Below are positions 47,535 to 60,032 of a stretch of 64,000 bases of DNA, one piece after another (within the stretch, counting starts at the first letter, position 1; each line of letters starts with the position of its first letter). Location: the NCBI RefSeq assembly GCF_022201045.2, contig NC_068558.1, forward strand, positions 24,974,001-25,038,000, given 5' to 3'. The translations under genes and the position numbers were made by a program. The notes under the pieces were generated by a model. That model was not told the origin of the DNA. It saw nothing but the letters and a program-made list of their open reading frames with translations, and searched no databases. Source of the DNA: Citrus sinensis. Taxonomy: Eukaryota; Streptophyta; Magnoliopsida; Sapindales; Rutaceae.

Positions 47535-50500
47535 TTAAACAGCCAAAGCTTCAACTAACCAAGGGGGTGGAACAAACCTCCACTCACCCGAACCTGACAT
47601 AGAACCCCCCACCTGAGCCACAGTGTGGGCAGCGGAGTTCGCAGATCTACGAACAAAAGAGAAAGCTACTTCTCCTAGAGAGCGAGCCAAGGCTCTACAA
47701 TCATCAATAATTGAACCAAAACCATTAGGATAAATAGTCTTATCATGTAAAGCATTGAAAACTTGTAAACTATCCATCTCTAGAATTACAGAATGAAAAG
47801 CAAACTTCTTAAGCCAGCTAAGAGCTTCCCTACGTCCGATCGCTTCAGCCTCTCTAGCTTCAAAACTTCCCGGAAAAATGTCGCTTTTTGCCGCAATGAA
47901 GTCACCCTGAGCAGACTCGATGACAGCCCCCAGACTAATCATTCCCCTTGAGCTAACTATAGCTCTATCGACATTACACTTATACCACCCTTCACAGGGC
48001 ATAAACCAGCAAGCAGAACCATGACCAGGAGTATTAGGAATAAGGGAAAAATAGGCATTCTTGGGAGATTGCTGCCAGAGAAACAAATTCTGCCCAGCAG
48101 TGTTCAACACAGGTTGGACCCTTCCGTTGACACCATTCCATACTTTGTTATTTCTATTCAACCACAACCCCCAGCATATCATACCAACCATGCTACACTC
48201 CTTTATGTTACAGTGACTAAACAACTCCTCCATCCAATGAGTAAAATTCAAACAACTCCCATTAAAGCCAATCACAGAGGAAATCCAGCAAGCTTTAGCA
48301 AAATGGCAATGAACCAGGACATGGAAAATAGATTCAGGAGAAGAATGACAAATGGGACAAGAAGCTTGTACCTCTACTCGCCTTTACGAAAGGTTGTCGG
48401 CAGTAGGAAGGACATTAGACATTGCTCGCCAAAGGAAGTTTTTGACTTTTGCTGGGATAGAGAGCTGCCATAATTTACGCCAAGCTCTGCTACTAGGGGG
48501 AGAAAGCATAGAGTTAAGCAGTCTGTAGCAGCTTCGAACCGTGTAAAGGCCTTTGGAATCCGGCAGCCAAAACCAAGAGTCTTTGTCATGCCTTGCTCCT
48601 AGCGGAATATGGAGAATAAGGTTCCGATCCCTAGTGTTGAAAATATCATTCACCACTTCATAGTCCCAACGGCGCTGGTTAGGAATCATAAGGCTGTCCA
48701 CTGATGAAGAAGCTATATTTACTGGAAGTGAAGAGGAAATGAAGCCATTGTTTTTGTCTGGTAACCATGGGGCATGACCAATAATTGTTTGCTGACCCCT
48801 TCTAATTTGGATACGGCCTCCGCGAAGAATAGCCAGTTGAGCAGCCAAGATTGATCTCCAAACAAGGCTAGGATTGCTACCCAGCCGAGCCTCAACAAAA
48901 GAGGAGGAGGGGAAGTACCTAGCCTTGAAAAGGAGAGTCACAAGAGCATTGGGGTTGGTTAGGAGGCGCCAACCTTGCTTACCAAGCATTTCAACATTAA
49001 ATAAATGCATGAGGCTTGGGCTTACACATTCTTTCCCAATTTATCCAATTAATCCCTCTACTGCCATTTTGATTTCTACCCCACCAGAAGGAGTTCATCA
49101 TCTTCTCTAGCTCTCTACAAAGTTCTCGGGGAAGGAGGAAGATATTCATTGCATAATTGGGCATTGCTTGGGCTACTGTCTTGAGAAAGATCTCTTTACC
49201 AACTCTTAACAACAACTTTTGATTCCAATCGTACAAACGCTTCCAAACTCTGTCTTGGATATATCTAAAAATAACAATCTTGCTTCTGCCTATATGAGAA
49301 GGAAGCCCCAAGTAATTTCCTTGGATGCCATTAGCCTGGACCCCAAGGAGGTTGCAAATAGAATGGGCAGCCTCATTGTTAACATTTGCGCTAAAAGAAA
49401 TATAGGACTTGTTGTAGTTAATCCTTTGACCCGAAGCAGCCCCATACATAGATAAAATAGACTTCATAACATGGGCCTCTTGGTCCCTAGCTTTAAAGAA
49501 AAAGAAGCAGTCATCAGGGAAGAAGAGATGAGTGAGGCTTGGAGCTCCTCTCGCAATTCTGACCCCATGAAGCAGACCAGCTTTTTCGTGGTGGTGGATA
49601 AGGGAGCTTAGGCCTTCCACACATATAATAAAGAGATAAGGCGATAAAGGGTCCCCTTACCGAAGACCACAGCTAGGGATAATAGGGCCAATATCCATAC
49701 CGTCACGAGAGAACTTATAAGATACAGTGGATACACATAACATAATCAGCTTAATAAACTCAGGATCAAACCCCATTTTGAGCATAATAGCAGATAAAAA
49801 AGTCCATTCGATTCTGTCATAAGCTTTGGCCATGTCAATTTTAAGAGCTGCTGCCCCTTCCCTACCCTGTCTTTTCCTCTTCAAATAGTGCATAACCTCA
49901 GCCGAAATCATAATGTTATCAGTGATGCTTCTACCCAAAATAAACGCACTTTGAGAATCCGAAATAATAAACCCCAAAACCAACTTAAGCCGACTAGCTA
50001 ACATCTTAGCGACTATTTTATACAGAACATTACACAGAGCTATATGCCGAAAATCAGTTATATAATCCAGGTTGGGCTTTTTAGGAATTAAGATTACTAG
50101 GGTCTCATTCAAATCCACAGGAAACATACAATGATGAATAAATTGCAAACAGACAGCAGAAACATCATCACCAACTATTGACCAAAAGTTTTGAATGAAA
50201 GCAGGGTTCATACCATCGGGGCCAAGGGACTTGTCTTTGTCTGGGTGCATGCTGAAGATCGCTGCTCGAACATCTGCAGGACTGAAGGGCTCCAAAAGCG
50301 AAATTTTCTACTTAGCTAAGATTTTAGGCTCTACACACTGGAGGACTTCAGCACAGGAGCCACCTTCCGAAGAGAAAATCTGAGTGAAGTAATCAATGAT
50401 TATCTTGTTAATGTCGGTCGAGGTAGTGCACCATTACCCCTGAGCATTTCGAAGCTTCCCTATCTTATTTTTCTTCTTCCGAGCTGAAGCCATGGCATGA

Positions 50501-51590
50501 AAATATTTAGAATTCATGTCACCTTCTTTAAGCCAAACTGATTTTGCCCTCTACTTCCAAAAGGTCTCGTGGCTGTGAAGTAATTCGTTGTAGCGTTTCC
50601 GAGCTTCAATAAAACTATCCACACTAACCGAATCACGCTTGCCCCGTAACAAAGCCATTTTCTCCTTACAGGCTGCAATACAAGCTCGATAGTCCCGCGT
50701 GAGATGACCCCCCCCCACCGAACCAGAGCAGAACCACAATGAGCTATTTTGCTTTGAATGGGCACCCCAACAGACGAAGCCCAGCTCTCCTTCACAATCT
50801 TTAAATAATCAAACTCGCGGAGCCAACTATTTTCAAACTGAAACTTCTTATTCCTCGGCGGATTCATCACCAGAGACGGATCAAGGAAAATTGGGAGATG
50901 ATAAGAGCAATAGGCTTTCAGACTACAAACCTTTGTTTTCAGGAACAAATGGATCCAAGGATTAGAGGTTAGGGCACGGTCAAGACGCTCCTCTACCCAC
51001 TCATCAGAGCCCCGAGATCGTTCCCAAGTAAACGGATAACCCACCATACCCAAATCGAAGAGCCCTGACTCGAGAACTGCTTCCTGAAACCCATGCAATT
51101 TCCAGGTCGGTTGAGCATGCTTCCCATGCTTCCCACGCTTCTCACTTGAGTGGAGGAGGTCGTTAAAATCACCAATGCAAATCCAAGGTAATGGGGAGAC
51201 CAAAGCGAGAGAACGGAGCAACCTCCAAGATTCACGACGCTGGGAGGTTTCTGGAAAATCGTAGAAACCCGTGACCTGCCAACACTTCCCCTCTGGATTC
51301 CGGACAGCCACGTCAATAAAAGTCTTCCCAAACTTGATTAATTGAACAATGAAATTAGGCTTCCAAAATAAGGCCAGCCCACCACTTCGGCTAACCTTAT
51401 CCACTACAAACAAACCAACATAGCCTAGCTGGATTTTGATTTTCTCGAGCTTGTCTCTATGGCACAATGTTTCCATCAAAAAGATAAAAGCAAGATTATA
51501 CTGCTTAGCAAGGTCAGCAAGAACCTGAACTGTACGTGGGTGACCTAAACCACGACAGTTCCAGCTTAGGCAACTTATTGGTTTCTGTGG
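47535..51590 (-). pseudogene. LINE ORF2: endonuclease, reverse transcriptase, RNase H
   Basis: The APE-type endonuclease begins SWNCRGLGHPRTVQVLADLA and has FLMETLCHRDKLEKIKIQ, WICIGDFNDLLHSSEKRG and WVEERLDRAL. The reverse transcriptase (50295-49020) shows DKSLGPDGMNPAFIQNFW, VILIPKKPNLDYITDFRHIA and AALKIDMAKAYDRIEW, then FPDDCFFFFKA at the place of the catalytic FADD. A zinc-binding region lies at about 48600-48300 and an RNase H domain at 48275-47535 (CNVDRAIVSSRG, REAEAIGRREAL, VILEMDSLQVF). Stops and frame changes occur in each part, for example after SCGLR at the GDPLSPYLF motif. Confidence 0.88.
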
Positions 51591-52806
51591 GCCTGGCTTA
51601 CAGGTCCCACCGCCGGTCCATTTTTAGAGCATCTAAATCCTCCATGCTTGTAGATGTGTCCACCTCTTCTGGACCCATTATTGGGAGAGGCCCATTTCCT
51701 GATCTTTTGCATTTTGCATCGGATATGATTAATTGACAATCATACTTAACTTCATTAGCTTTTAATATAACCATACTGCTAGCAGAAGCACCCATCTATT
51801 TGCCATTAATGCTCAGTTGGCTACAAGTTATGTCAGGGTTAGAAAGTGCCGAAACAATAGGCACCTGTCTAACCATTTGCTATTTTCCACGCGATTTGCA
51901 CCCATCCTTCGCGGATTTTGTGGCCCCATTCTCACCTACTATCCTAGCAACTCCTGGTTTGAGGTAGTTTCCAGAGAAGCATGCCTCCATCTCTGGTGAC
52001 TCAGACCTCAACCAACGCTCATCGAAGTTCATCATACCTCACTTAGGGGGCACTTTCATCCAACTACCATAGGGCCTATCAACGTTACCCTCTGTGCAAT
52101 CATACAAAGAAGGGTAGTTGCGTTCGATATGGCCTAGAAGACCGCAGATGAAACAAAACACATTGAGACGTTCATACTTAAAATCCACCCAAAACCATTC
52201 CCCTCCTATTCATTTCAACCGCATTCGATGTTTGAGGGGCTTCCTTACATCAAGAGACACTCTCAGGCGCATATAATTCCTCAAAACACCTTTGAGATTA
52301 TTTTCGTCTGATTCCAAGAACGAACCAATGTAATTGCCAATGCTTTGCAGGATGCTTTCGGACTGGAAACCCAATGGCAGGTTGTAAATTTAGACCCAAA
52401 AAGTAGTAAGGAGCAAAGGGATATTTTGAGGTTGCTCATCAGCACCTAATCTGTGAACAAGGAGGATATGTTGGTCAAAAGTCCACGGCCCGAAATCGAG
52501 AATCCTCCTTACATCTATTTCATGAAAAAATTGAAATAAGAACAGAGTAGGAGATAAATCTTTGATGCATACACCCTTTCCCGGCCTCCATAAGGCTGCC
52601 ATAGTATTCTTCATTGCAACGAAATTGATCACCTTATCAGTTAAGAAGCGTCCCATAAGACAATATCGGGAATCAACTTTAACCCTCCCATTATCTTCGT
52701 CCTCCGCTCCAACCACCTCAAGACCACCCTCCTCCTCTTCATCTATTTGCAGACGTGCACATTCTCTCTATAAATCAGCTGTTCCTCGGTTACTCGAACC
52801 AGCCAT
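51591..52806 (-). pseudogene. LINE ORF1, DUF4283-type nucleic-acid-binding protein with zinc knuckle
   Basis: ATG at 52806 (MAGSSNRGTADL). The DUF4283-like region has GRFLTDKVINFVAMKNTMAA, LWRPGKGVCIKDL and RILDFGPWTFDQHILLVHRL. A CCHC knuckle follows: CFICGLLGHIERNYP, with the last Cys replaced by Tyr. Stops break it after GTADL, TTFWV, RMRLK, KVPPK and SRGK. In plant LINEs this protein binds the element RNA. Confidence 0.8.
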
Positions 52807-53195
52807 AGAGGAACGAGAGAGCAAGGGCTGAGAAGACGAGAAGAAAAAGACAGAGCCAACTTAGAGCCAACTTAGAGCCAATCAAACTTGTCAGAGAGAC
52901 AAGACGAAACCAAACTTGCCAAAAGACAAGACGTAATAGAGAAGCTTGATTTTATTTTTAAACAAAATATTATTGAAAATTAAATCTTCTTCGCCACACA
53001 AATGAATGCGATTCTACGTATGTATGTAGCATCGTAATTTATTAAATTACAAATCAATCATAGAAATATCAGCGAATGATTCAATATCAAGAATCTTTTA
53101 CTCCTCAAAGATCCCGTAAAAGAACTTCTTGAAGAGCTGTATGTGATTGTTTTCCAAGTTTATAATCACCGACAAACTCCCATCACTGCTTGGAT

Positions 53196-55305
53196 AATAA
53201 AATGAAATATTTATGACATGCAAATGCCAACAATATTCTAATTGGTTCTAGTCTAGCTGCGGGTGCAAATGTTTCATCAAAATCAACTTATTCTTCTTGG
53301 TTGTAACCTTGAGCCACTAATCTATCTTTATTCCTTACAACCACACCAGATTCATCCATCTTATTTCTAAATATCCATTTAGTACCTATAATGGATTGAT
53401 GTTCCAGCTTAGTAACTAATTCTCACACATTATTTCTCTCAAATTGATTTAACTCCTCTTGCATTGCCATAATCTAAGATTCATCATTTTTCACATCCGC
53501 AAAGGATTTGAGTTCAATTTGAGAAATAAATGCATTATGCTCACAAGTGTTCCTAAGTGATGATCTAATTGTAACACCTCGTGAGGGATCTTCTAAAATT
53601 ACATTCTTAGGATGAGAAGAAACATACCTCCACTCCTTGGGGAGTGTTTGAGAAGTACCTTCATGTTGCTCCATATTTGTTTGCTCTTCTTGTCCATCCT
53701 CTTGATTTCTTTGTGGTGCATTCTCTTATTTATCATTTGATAATTCTTCTTGTAACTCTTCATCTGTATCATCATAAATAATTCTTTTCTTCTCAAAGAA
53801 TGGGTTAGACTCATCAAATGTAACATGCATAAATTCTTCTACAACTAGAGTTATTTTGTTATAAACTCTATAAACTTTGCTGAAGTTTTGAATATTCAAG
53901 AAAACTACCAACATCGGATTTTGGATCAAATTTGCGAAGATTATCTTTTGTGTTCAAAATAAAACATTTGCATCCAAAAACTTTAAAATAACCAATGTTG
54001 GGTTTTCTATCTTTCCAAAGCTCATATGGAGTTTTATTAAAAATATGTCTAATCAACACACGATTTAAAACATAACAAGCGGTGTTGACGGCCTCCGCCC
54101 AAAAATACTTAAGCAATGAATTTTCATTTAACATAGTCCTAGCAATTTCTTGAATAGATCTATTCTTTCTCTCAAACACTCCATTTTATTGTGGAGTTCT
54201 AAGTGATGAAAATTGATACTCAATACCAAAATCATTACAAAAATTTTCAAATGCATGATTTCAAATTCTCTACCATGATCACTTCTAATACAAGTAATAG
54301 AATACCCTTTTTCATTGTGAACCTATTTACAGAAAATTCTAAATCTCTCAAAGGCATCATCTTTATTAGCTAAGAACAATATCCATATGAATCTAGAATA
54401 ATCATCCACAATCACAAATGCATAATATTTGCCATTTAAACTTGCATACCTTGAGGGTCCAAACAAATCTATGTGAAGAAGTTGAAGTGGTTTTGAAGTG
54501 GAAATATGATTTTTGTTTTTAAAAGATGTTTTGATTTGATTTCCAAATTGACAAGCTTCACAAATTCTATCCTTTTGAAAACCGATTTTTGGAAGACTTT
54601 TGACTAAATCATTTTTTGAAATTTTTGAAATCAAGTCCATACTTGCATGTTCTAATCTTCTATGCTATAACCAACTATCATCATACAATGCTGAAAAACA
54701 TTTATCAAAAGTAGATGCACATTCTATGTTAATGATATAAATATTACCACATTTATTTCCAATAAAGAAGATCTTGCCATCACATGAATTCTCAATAACA
54801 CAACTAAATTTATCAAAAAAAAACTTTATAACATTTGTCACATAATTGACTAATACTAATCAAGTTGTGTTTCAAGTTCTCAACCAATTATACATTCTTA
54901 ATTAGGGTTGAGGAAACTTTACCAACATTTCTAATTTCGAGAATTTTTCCTTTTGAGTTGTCTCCAAAAGATACATCTCCACCATTTTCAATTTTAGTGA
55001 AGCTTGAGAATCATGCATAGTTTTTGGTCATGTGCCCTAAACAACCATTGTCCAAGTACCATTTATTTTTCTTTTTCTTCGTGCCCTGCAAAGAAAATTT
55101 CAAGTTTTAGGTACCCAAACCTTTTTGGGTTCTTGAGAGTTAGCAATGGTTCCTTTTGGAACCCAAATGCATTTTATATCATAATATGCATTTCTTTTTA
55201 CTGGACACCTATTTTTCATATGATCATCTTGATTACAGAAATGACATACAACTTGATTGCTACTAGATGTACTCTTCACAAAGTAGTTCTTATAATATTT
55301 TTGTT
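53196..55305 (-). pseudogene. Copia pol, 5' part: protease, integrase, start of reverse transcriptase
   Basis: The protease site reads KWYLDNGCLGHMTKNYA, with DNG in place of the usual D-S/T-G. Integrase zinc-binding parts (RRLEHASMDLISKIS, then CEACQFG) and catalytic core LLHIDLFGPSRYASLNGKYY, VIVDDYSRFIWIL follow. Then come IQEIARTMLNENSLLKYFWA and TPYELWKDRKPNIGYFKVFG, and a linker region. The reverse transcriptase begins and stops at the LINE insertion (AFACHKYFIL at about 53200). Frame changes near 54250 and 53870 and many stops make it inactive. Confidence 0.87.
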
Positions 55306-56741
55306 TCAAGTTTGGCTTATAACCAATACCCTATTTGTCAAACACACATTTTTGTGAATTGAACATGTTATCCAATATCTTTGCCCATTTGTAAATTTCA
55401 AAATAATCTCATTTAACTCATTGCTCGTTTTCTTAAGTGTTTCATTTTCATTTTTCAAATCATCTATGTGTGGTTCTAAATACTCATGTGAGGTGCTAGG
55501 TTTCTCATTTGATAACACAATTTTATCATGCAATGTTTTATTCTCTACTTCTAGGCATGTAATTTTTGCATTTAGAGATTCGTTTTCATTTTTGAGCTTT
55601 ACCATTTCCTTTTTAAGACATACATTTTTTTTACTAATCTTCATCAACTCATTATGCAATTCTGTAAAAGCATCATACAATTCATCATAAGTAAGATCAC
55701 TTACATCATTGAGATCATTATCATCTCCTATTGTCATAAGTGCTAGGTTTGATACTTCTTGTGACTCTTCTTCATCACTTGAATCTTCATTGCTATCATC
55801 CCAAGTTGCAATCATGACTTTCTTCTTAAGTTTTTTAATAAGTAGACACTCCGATCTTATATGGCCAGGCTTCTTGCATTCATAGCATGTGATTACCTCT
55901 TTCTTCTCCCTTTGGTTTTTTAAGTTTCTGAATTTTCTTCGTTCACCAGTTTTTATGAAAAATTTTCTGAACCTCCTTGCTAGCATGGCCAACTCTTCAT
56001 CATCTGATTCACTCTCCCTATCACTCTCATATTTTGAGACTTTGAGAGCAATACTTTTCTTCTTCTCCTCATGCCCTTTCTCTATTGCCAAATTTTCTTC
56101 ATATGAAATGAGAGAACCAATGAAATCATCAAGAGATAAAGTATTTAAAATTTTGACCTCTTCAATAGCAGTTCTTTTAGGTCTCTATTCTTCTGAAAGT
56201 GACCTAATGATTTTCTTAACTTTCTCACTATTAGAGAAGGTCTTTCCTAGGGCTTTTAGGGTGTTTACTATGTTCGTAAATCTAGTATACATAGAGTACA
56301 CACTCTCATTTTGTTCCATTTAGAACAACTCATATTGTCGAGTGTACCTACTAATTTTCGACTCTTTCACTTGATTTGTGCCTTCATAGACAACTTCAAA
56401 TTTGTGTCAAATTCGTTGGCACTCTCACAACTAGATACTATATGAAATTCTTTCTTATCAGGTGCACAAAACAAGGCATCGATAGCTTTGGAATTTAGAG
56501 AAGCTTTTCTCTTTTCCAAGTCATTCCATTCCCGTGAAGGTTTTGGAATATTTTCCCTAAATTCATCTTTAGTTAAGGGCATAAATGGACCATCACATAC
56601 AACTTCCCAAATTTCATAATCTAGTGCTTGTAGATAAATTCTCATCCTAGTTTTCTAATATGGGTAATCATTTCCGTCGAAGAACGATGATCTAGTTGTG
56701 GACTGTCCTTCTCTAAATGTGGAGTCATTTTGGGTTGCCAT
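55306..56741 (-). pseudogene. Copia gag
   Basis: ATG at 56741 (MATQNDSTFREGQSTTRSSF). A stop follows after DYPY where Trp is usual, then KTRMRIYLQALDYEIWEVV and the gag core. The zinc knuckle CYECKKPGHIRSEC lies at about 55905-55864, followed by a long acidic and coiled region (NALMTIGDDNDLNDVSDL-like wording). A second knuckle, CHFCNQDDHMKNRC, follows just beyond at about 55255. An extended coiled gag fits Sirevirus. Frame breaks lie near 56320 and 56100. Confidence 0.83.
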
Positions 56742-56784
56742 AAATCTTTTACTCTAGATGGTTAAGTCCTAACAAGAGAACCAA

Positions 56785-56796
56785 GCACTGATACCA
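56785..56796 (-). promoter_or_regulatory. Primer-binding site (initiator tRNA-Met)
   Basis: TGGTATCAGTGC on the minus strand, two bases inside the 5' LTR; one mismatch from the TGGTATCAGAGC site seen in the TRIM. Confidence 0.9.
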
Positions 56797-56798
56797 AA

Positions 56799-57987
56799 TG
56801 AAATACAAGTGTGCAACCCAAGAAGGGGGGTGAATTGGGATTCTAAAAATTATTTAATTCTAAAACAAATTATCATGCAAATCTAAAGAGAGTTTAGAGC
56901 AATAACAATTAAATCAATTAAAATTAAATTAATTACAATATAAAAAGATAAGGGAATAGAGATTCAAACACGAAGATTTTTACGTGGCTCGGCCAACCTC
57001 GCTTACGTCCACGCCTCCAAACTTTCCGGGCTTGAGGATTTCACTAAGCAAGCCTCCAAGGCTTCAAATGCTTACACTTGACTTCTAAGGTGTTAATGGA
57101 CCTTTACAACAAGAGATTATTCATAATCTCTTAACCCAAGTGTATCCCAACACTTACAATCACTCAAAATAAAATATTATAAATTAATGCCCAATGTGTG
57201 AATAAATGAAGCAAAAATGTGTTTAAAGCTCTATGAAGATTGTATTTTTGAATATAAGCTCAATAGTCGTGGTTTGATCAACCTTATTTGAATTTGAATG
57301 AGCTTATTTATAGTTAGAGCTGAAAAACTAGCCATTACAAACTGTCTGTCCGAAAACGGTTCACTGTTGACCATTATCGGTTAACCATTTAAACTAGTCA
57401 AAGTTACCATTGGGCCAAATTTCAAATAAACGGTTTGCCGTTTAGGCTTACCCTTTCACCGTTAAATTCCAGAGACCTTTAAGATAAACTTCAATTATCT
57501 ATTTACATTAAACGGTTAAAAATTTGCACGAAATAACCTTTCTGGAATTTATCAGTTAGCCGTTTGTAATTAACGGTTCGCCGTTTTTTTCCAGTAATAA
57601 GATAAGTACAATCTTCCATTCTGGATTTTATCGGTTAACCGTTTCAATAAACGGTTCACAGTTTAATTCCAGTAGCCTTCCCAGCATTTTGTGTTTTCCG
57701 TTTTTCTTAACCAGTTAGAGCTTAAGCAATTGGTTACTCTCTGGATTTACTCAGTTAACCGTTTAAAGGAAAATGATTCATCGTTTATTTCCAGAATCAC
57801 AGTTTTAGCCAGATATTGGAGAGAATCATTTTCCAATTTCAAGTTTAACAGTTATCCAACTTTTATGAATATAATTGGAATGATTATAAGACTTTCGTTT
57901 ATTAATGAATAGCTCCAATATTTTAATGAAAAACATTTAAAGTTTGTTATCATCAAAATCAATATTATTAACATATACATGTTAACA
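56799..57987 (-). repeat. 5' LTR of the copia element
   Basis: 1189 bp, starting TGTTAACATG and ending TATTTCA on the minus strand, followed outside by the TCTTA duplication. It carries the same kind of AACGG/CCGTT-rich block (57355-57790) as the other LTR. Confidence 0.93.
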
Positions 57988-58461
57988 TCTTAGTCCAATT
58001 AGCAACTTGTAGAATAGATCACTTGTCACAAAACCCTCTTTATCTTGTTTAATTACTCAACATATGTTTTGGCTATTGTTTGATAACAAAGATTTCTTAA
58101 AGTGTACAGGATATCACATAAAAATATATGGAAAAAATGGATAATAGGTGAGCAAAGTCGTCATTGATTTATGACAAAAAGGTGGATTGCATAAATTAAA
58201 AGAGCTCCAACTAAAAGGAAGATAATTGTCCAAGTGAAGTTTGAGTAACAAAACATTAATTTTGATAGAAAATAGGGAGACTTCAATTTCAATCGATCCA
58301 CAAAACACTTAAAACTAGAAAAATATCTCTCACAAATATTATTAACAAAGTAGGAATAACATTAACTTAAAAAAGAGATATGAGTCCCACAGAAATTAAT
58401 AAAGTATAGATAAAATTATATTCTCATAAAATAAAATAAAAAAGATAAAATTTCACATTAA
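57988..58461. other. Short AT-rich spacer between two transposons
   Basis: Lies between the copia element and the 850-bp Harbinger derivative. No gene seen. Confidence 0.5.
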
Positions 58462-59311
58462 GGGCCTGTTTTGGTTAGCTCTTGCTTTTACTTCTACTTA
58501 AAAGTAAAAGATAAGTAAAAGCTCTAACTTATTTTTATTGTTTGGATGACTATAGTAAAAAAATCTTTTTTTTTTAATGAGAATCTCTTTTAAAAGTGTT
58601 TGGATGACCATATAAAAAATACATTTTAATCATTATAAAGTCATTAATATCCTTAAATATTTGAGTCTAACAATACTTATCAAATTTAAAAATTAATGAC
58701 AAACAAAATAATTATTTAATCAATCTAGTTAAACTTTTACAAATTAAAGTACCGTTTTTCTTTATAAAAAAAGAAAAAAAAATAACTAGATTAAATTTAT
58801 CTAAGTATAAGTTCCCGAGCAATATTTTCACGAACCACTCTCATTTCACTTACTTCATTTTCATCAACATTGATGTTAGTTGATGATTCTTCATCATCTG
58901 AAAAAATTAAAAATAAGATGCAAATCAAAACATGAGATTACAAAAAAATTCTTACTTGAAAGAAGATTGGTGTGGTGATTGTGCTCCTTCTGTTGTTTTT
59001 TTTTGGTGGAACAATGAAGAGACAAAACAAGAAAATATACGTAAGAAATAGGATTTAAGAGTTTAAATATGAATGTAATTTTTTTTGTTCCTTTGTAAAT
59101 TTAAGGTTCGTTTATGAATTATAAAAAATATAATAAATGACAAAATAGCTTTTCAAAAGGTCTTTTGGAAAAAATCAGAAATCATGCCTTTTTCTAAAAG
59201 ACTTTTTGGATTAAAAAATAATTTTTGGTTTGACATCCAAACAATTCCAAAAGATTTTTTTTAATTTTAAAAATTTAAAAAGAGCTTAATTAAGCTAATT
59301 CAAAGAGGCAC
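58462..59311 (-). mobile_element. 850-bp Harbinger-type deletion derivative
   Basis: Bounded by TAA at 58459-58461 and 59312-59314. Left end GGGCCTGTTTTGGTTAGCT and right end, read inward, GTGCCTCTTTGAATTAGCT form an imperfect inverted repeat. Minus-strand reading of about 58905-58800 gives DDEESSTNINVDENEVSEMR then VVRENIARE, similar to the C-terminus of Harbinger transposases. This suggests an internally deleted copy of an autonomous element, different from that at 18493. Confidence 0.7.
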
Positions 59312-60032
59312 TAAAGAGATCTAGACAAGACACCTATTTGTCGTTTTATTATTAGTATGAAAATAGAATTGATGGTTTTTTTTTTTCCTGCAAAATAAAG
59401 AGAGGGAGAAAAAGGTTTTGACGGCTTAGATTTTATTTGAGATTTAAAAATACTTTTATTGAACTACAAAACTTTTAGGATGATTGATGGGACTAAAATT
59501 TTTCCCGACATGATAATAACAACAACAAGGTTCTTGATTTTCAAAAAAATGTAAATGAGAGTATGATCATTTTATTAGAAAGGCGTTATTTGGCCCGAAA
59601 GATGACAAATTGCCTCCGGGAAAAAAAAAAAAAAAGAAACAGATAAAGCATTTTATCACCCTTATGTCACACTATTCGGGCCAAATACCCAGACAAATTT
59701 ACCTTTTTTTTCATTTAAGCACTTATCCAGCGATGCCCTCTACCAAATAATAAATGGACCTAAATGATACAATTTAGATAAATATATCATTATTTGAAAA
59801 ACTATAACAATGTAGGAATTCAAATGTTATTAACTTATAAATAGGTTTTTCTTATTTATTTATTTTGAAATGTAAATAGGGCTCATTTATCAAAAGAAAC
59901 CCGCGTTCTGGAATTATATAAAATCACGCAAAATAAGAGAGAGAGAGAGGGCTATATAAGAAAGTATTTCAATTTCATTGATTAGGGTTTAAGAAAAACA
60001 GGCAGAGAAAGAAATTCTCTTGTTCCACTTCA
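59312..60032. other. Upstream region of the FKBP53-like gene
   Basis: AT-rich with an A run at 59621-59635. The last 80 bases hold a TATA box and a telo-box (separate entries). No other feature. Confidence 0.5.
59953..59990 (+). promoter_or_regulatory. TATA box and telo-box of the FKBP53-like gene
   Basis: TATATAA at 59953-59959, 74 bp before the ATG, followed at 59982-59990 by TTAGGGTTT. Telo-boxes near the transcription start are frequent in plant genes for nucleolar and growth-linked proteins, which fits a nuclear FKBP. Confidence 0.55.

Larger units (their letters stand above)
47509..53195 (-). mobile_element. Near full-length LINE nested in the copia reverse transcriptase
   Basis: The 13-bp target duplication AATAAAATGAAAT lies at 47496-47508 and 53196-53208, and the insert ends on the minus strand in A8 (47509-47516). 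Removing it brings the copia frame ...AFACHKYFIL together with ...FILFKIDVKS, as expected for an intact reverse transcriptase. From right to left it has a 5' leader (about 390 bp), ORF1, ORF2 (endonuclease, reverse transcriptase, zinc-binding region, RNase H) and the A tail. It contains many stops, so it was inactive or has decayed since insertion. Confidence 0.9.
42142..57987 (-). mobile_element. Sirevirus-like Ty1/copia LTR retrotransposon, split by a nested LINE
   Basis: TCTTA flanks it at 42137-42141 and 57988-57992. The LTRs lie at 42142-43410 and 56799-57987; both start TGTTAACATG and end TATTTCA on the minus strand. The primer-binding site (56785-56796, TGGTATCAGTGC) sits directly inside the right LTR, so the element reads right to left. 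Order: gag with zinc knuckles, protease, integrase, reverse transcriptase, RNase H, then an extra ORF and several GGGGGAG purine tracts before the left LTR. Long LTRs, the third ORF and repeated purine tracts are Sirevirus traits. Without the LINE (47509-53195) it would be about 10.1 kb. Stops and frame changes in every ORF make it inactive. Confidence 0.92.
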
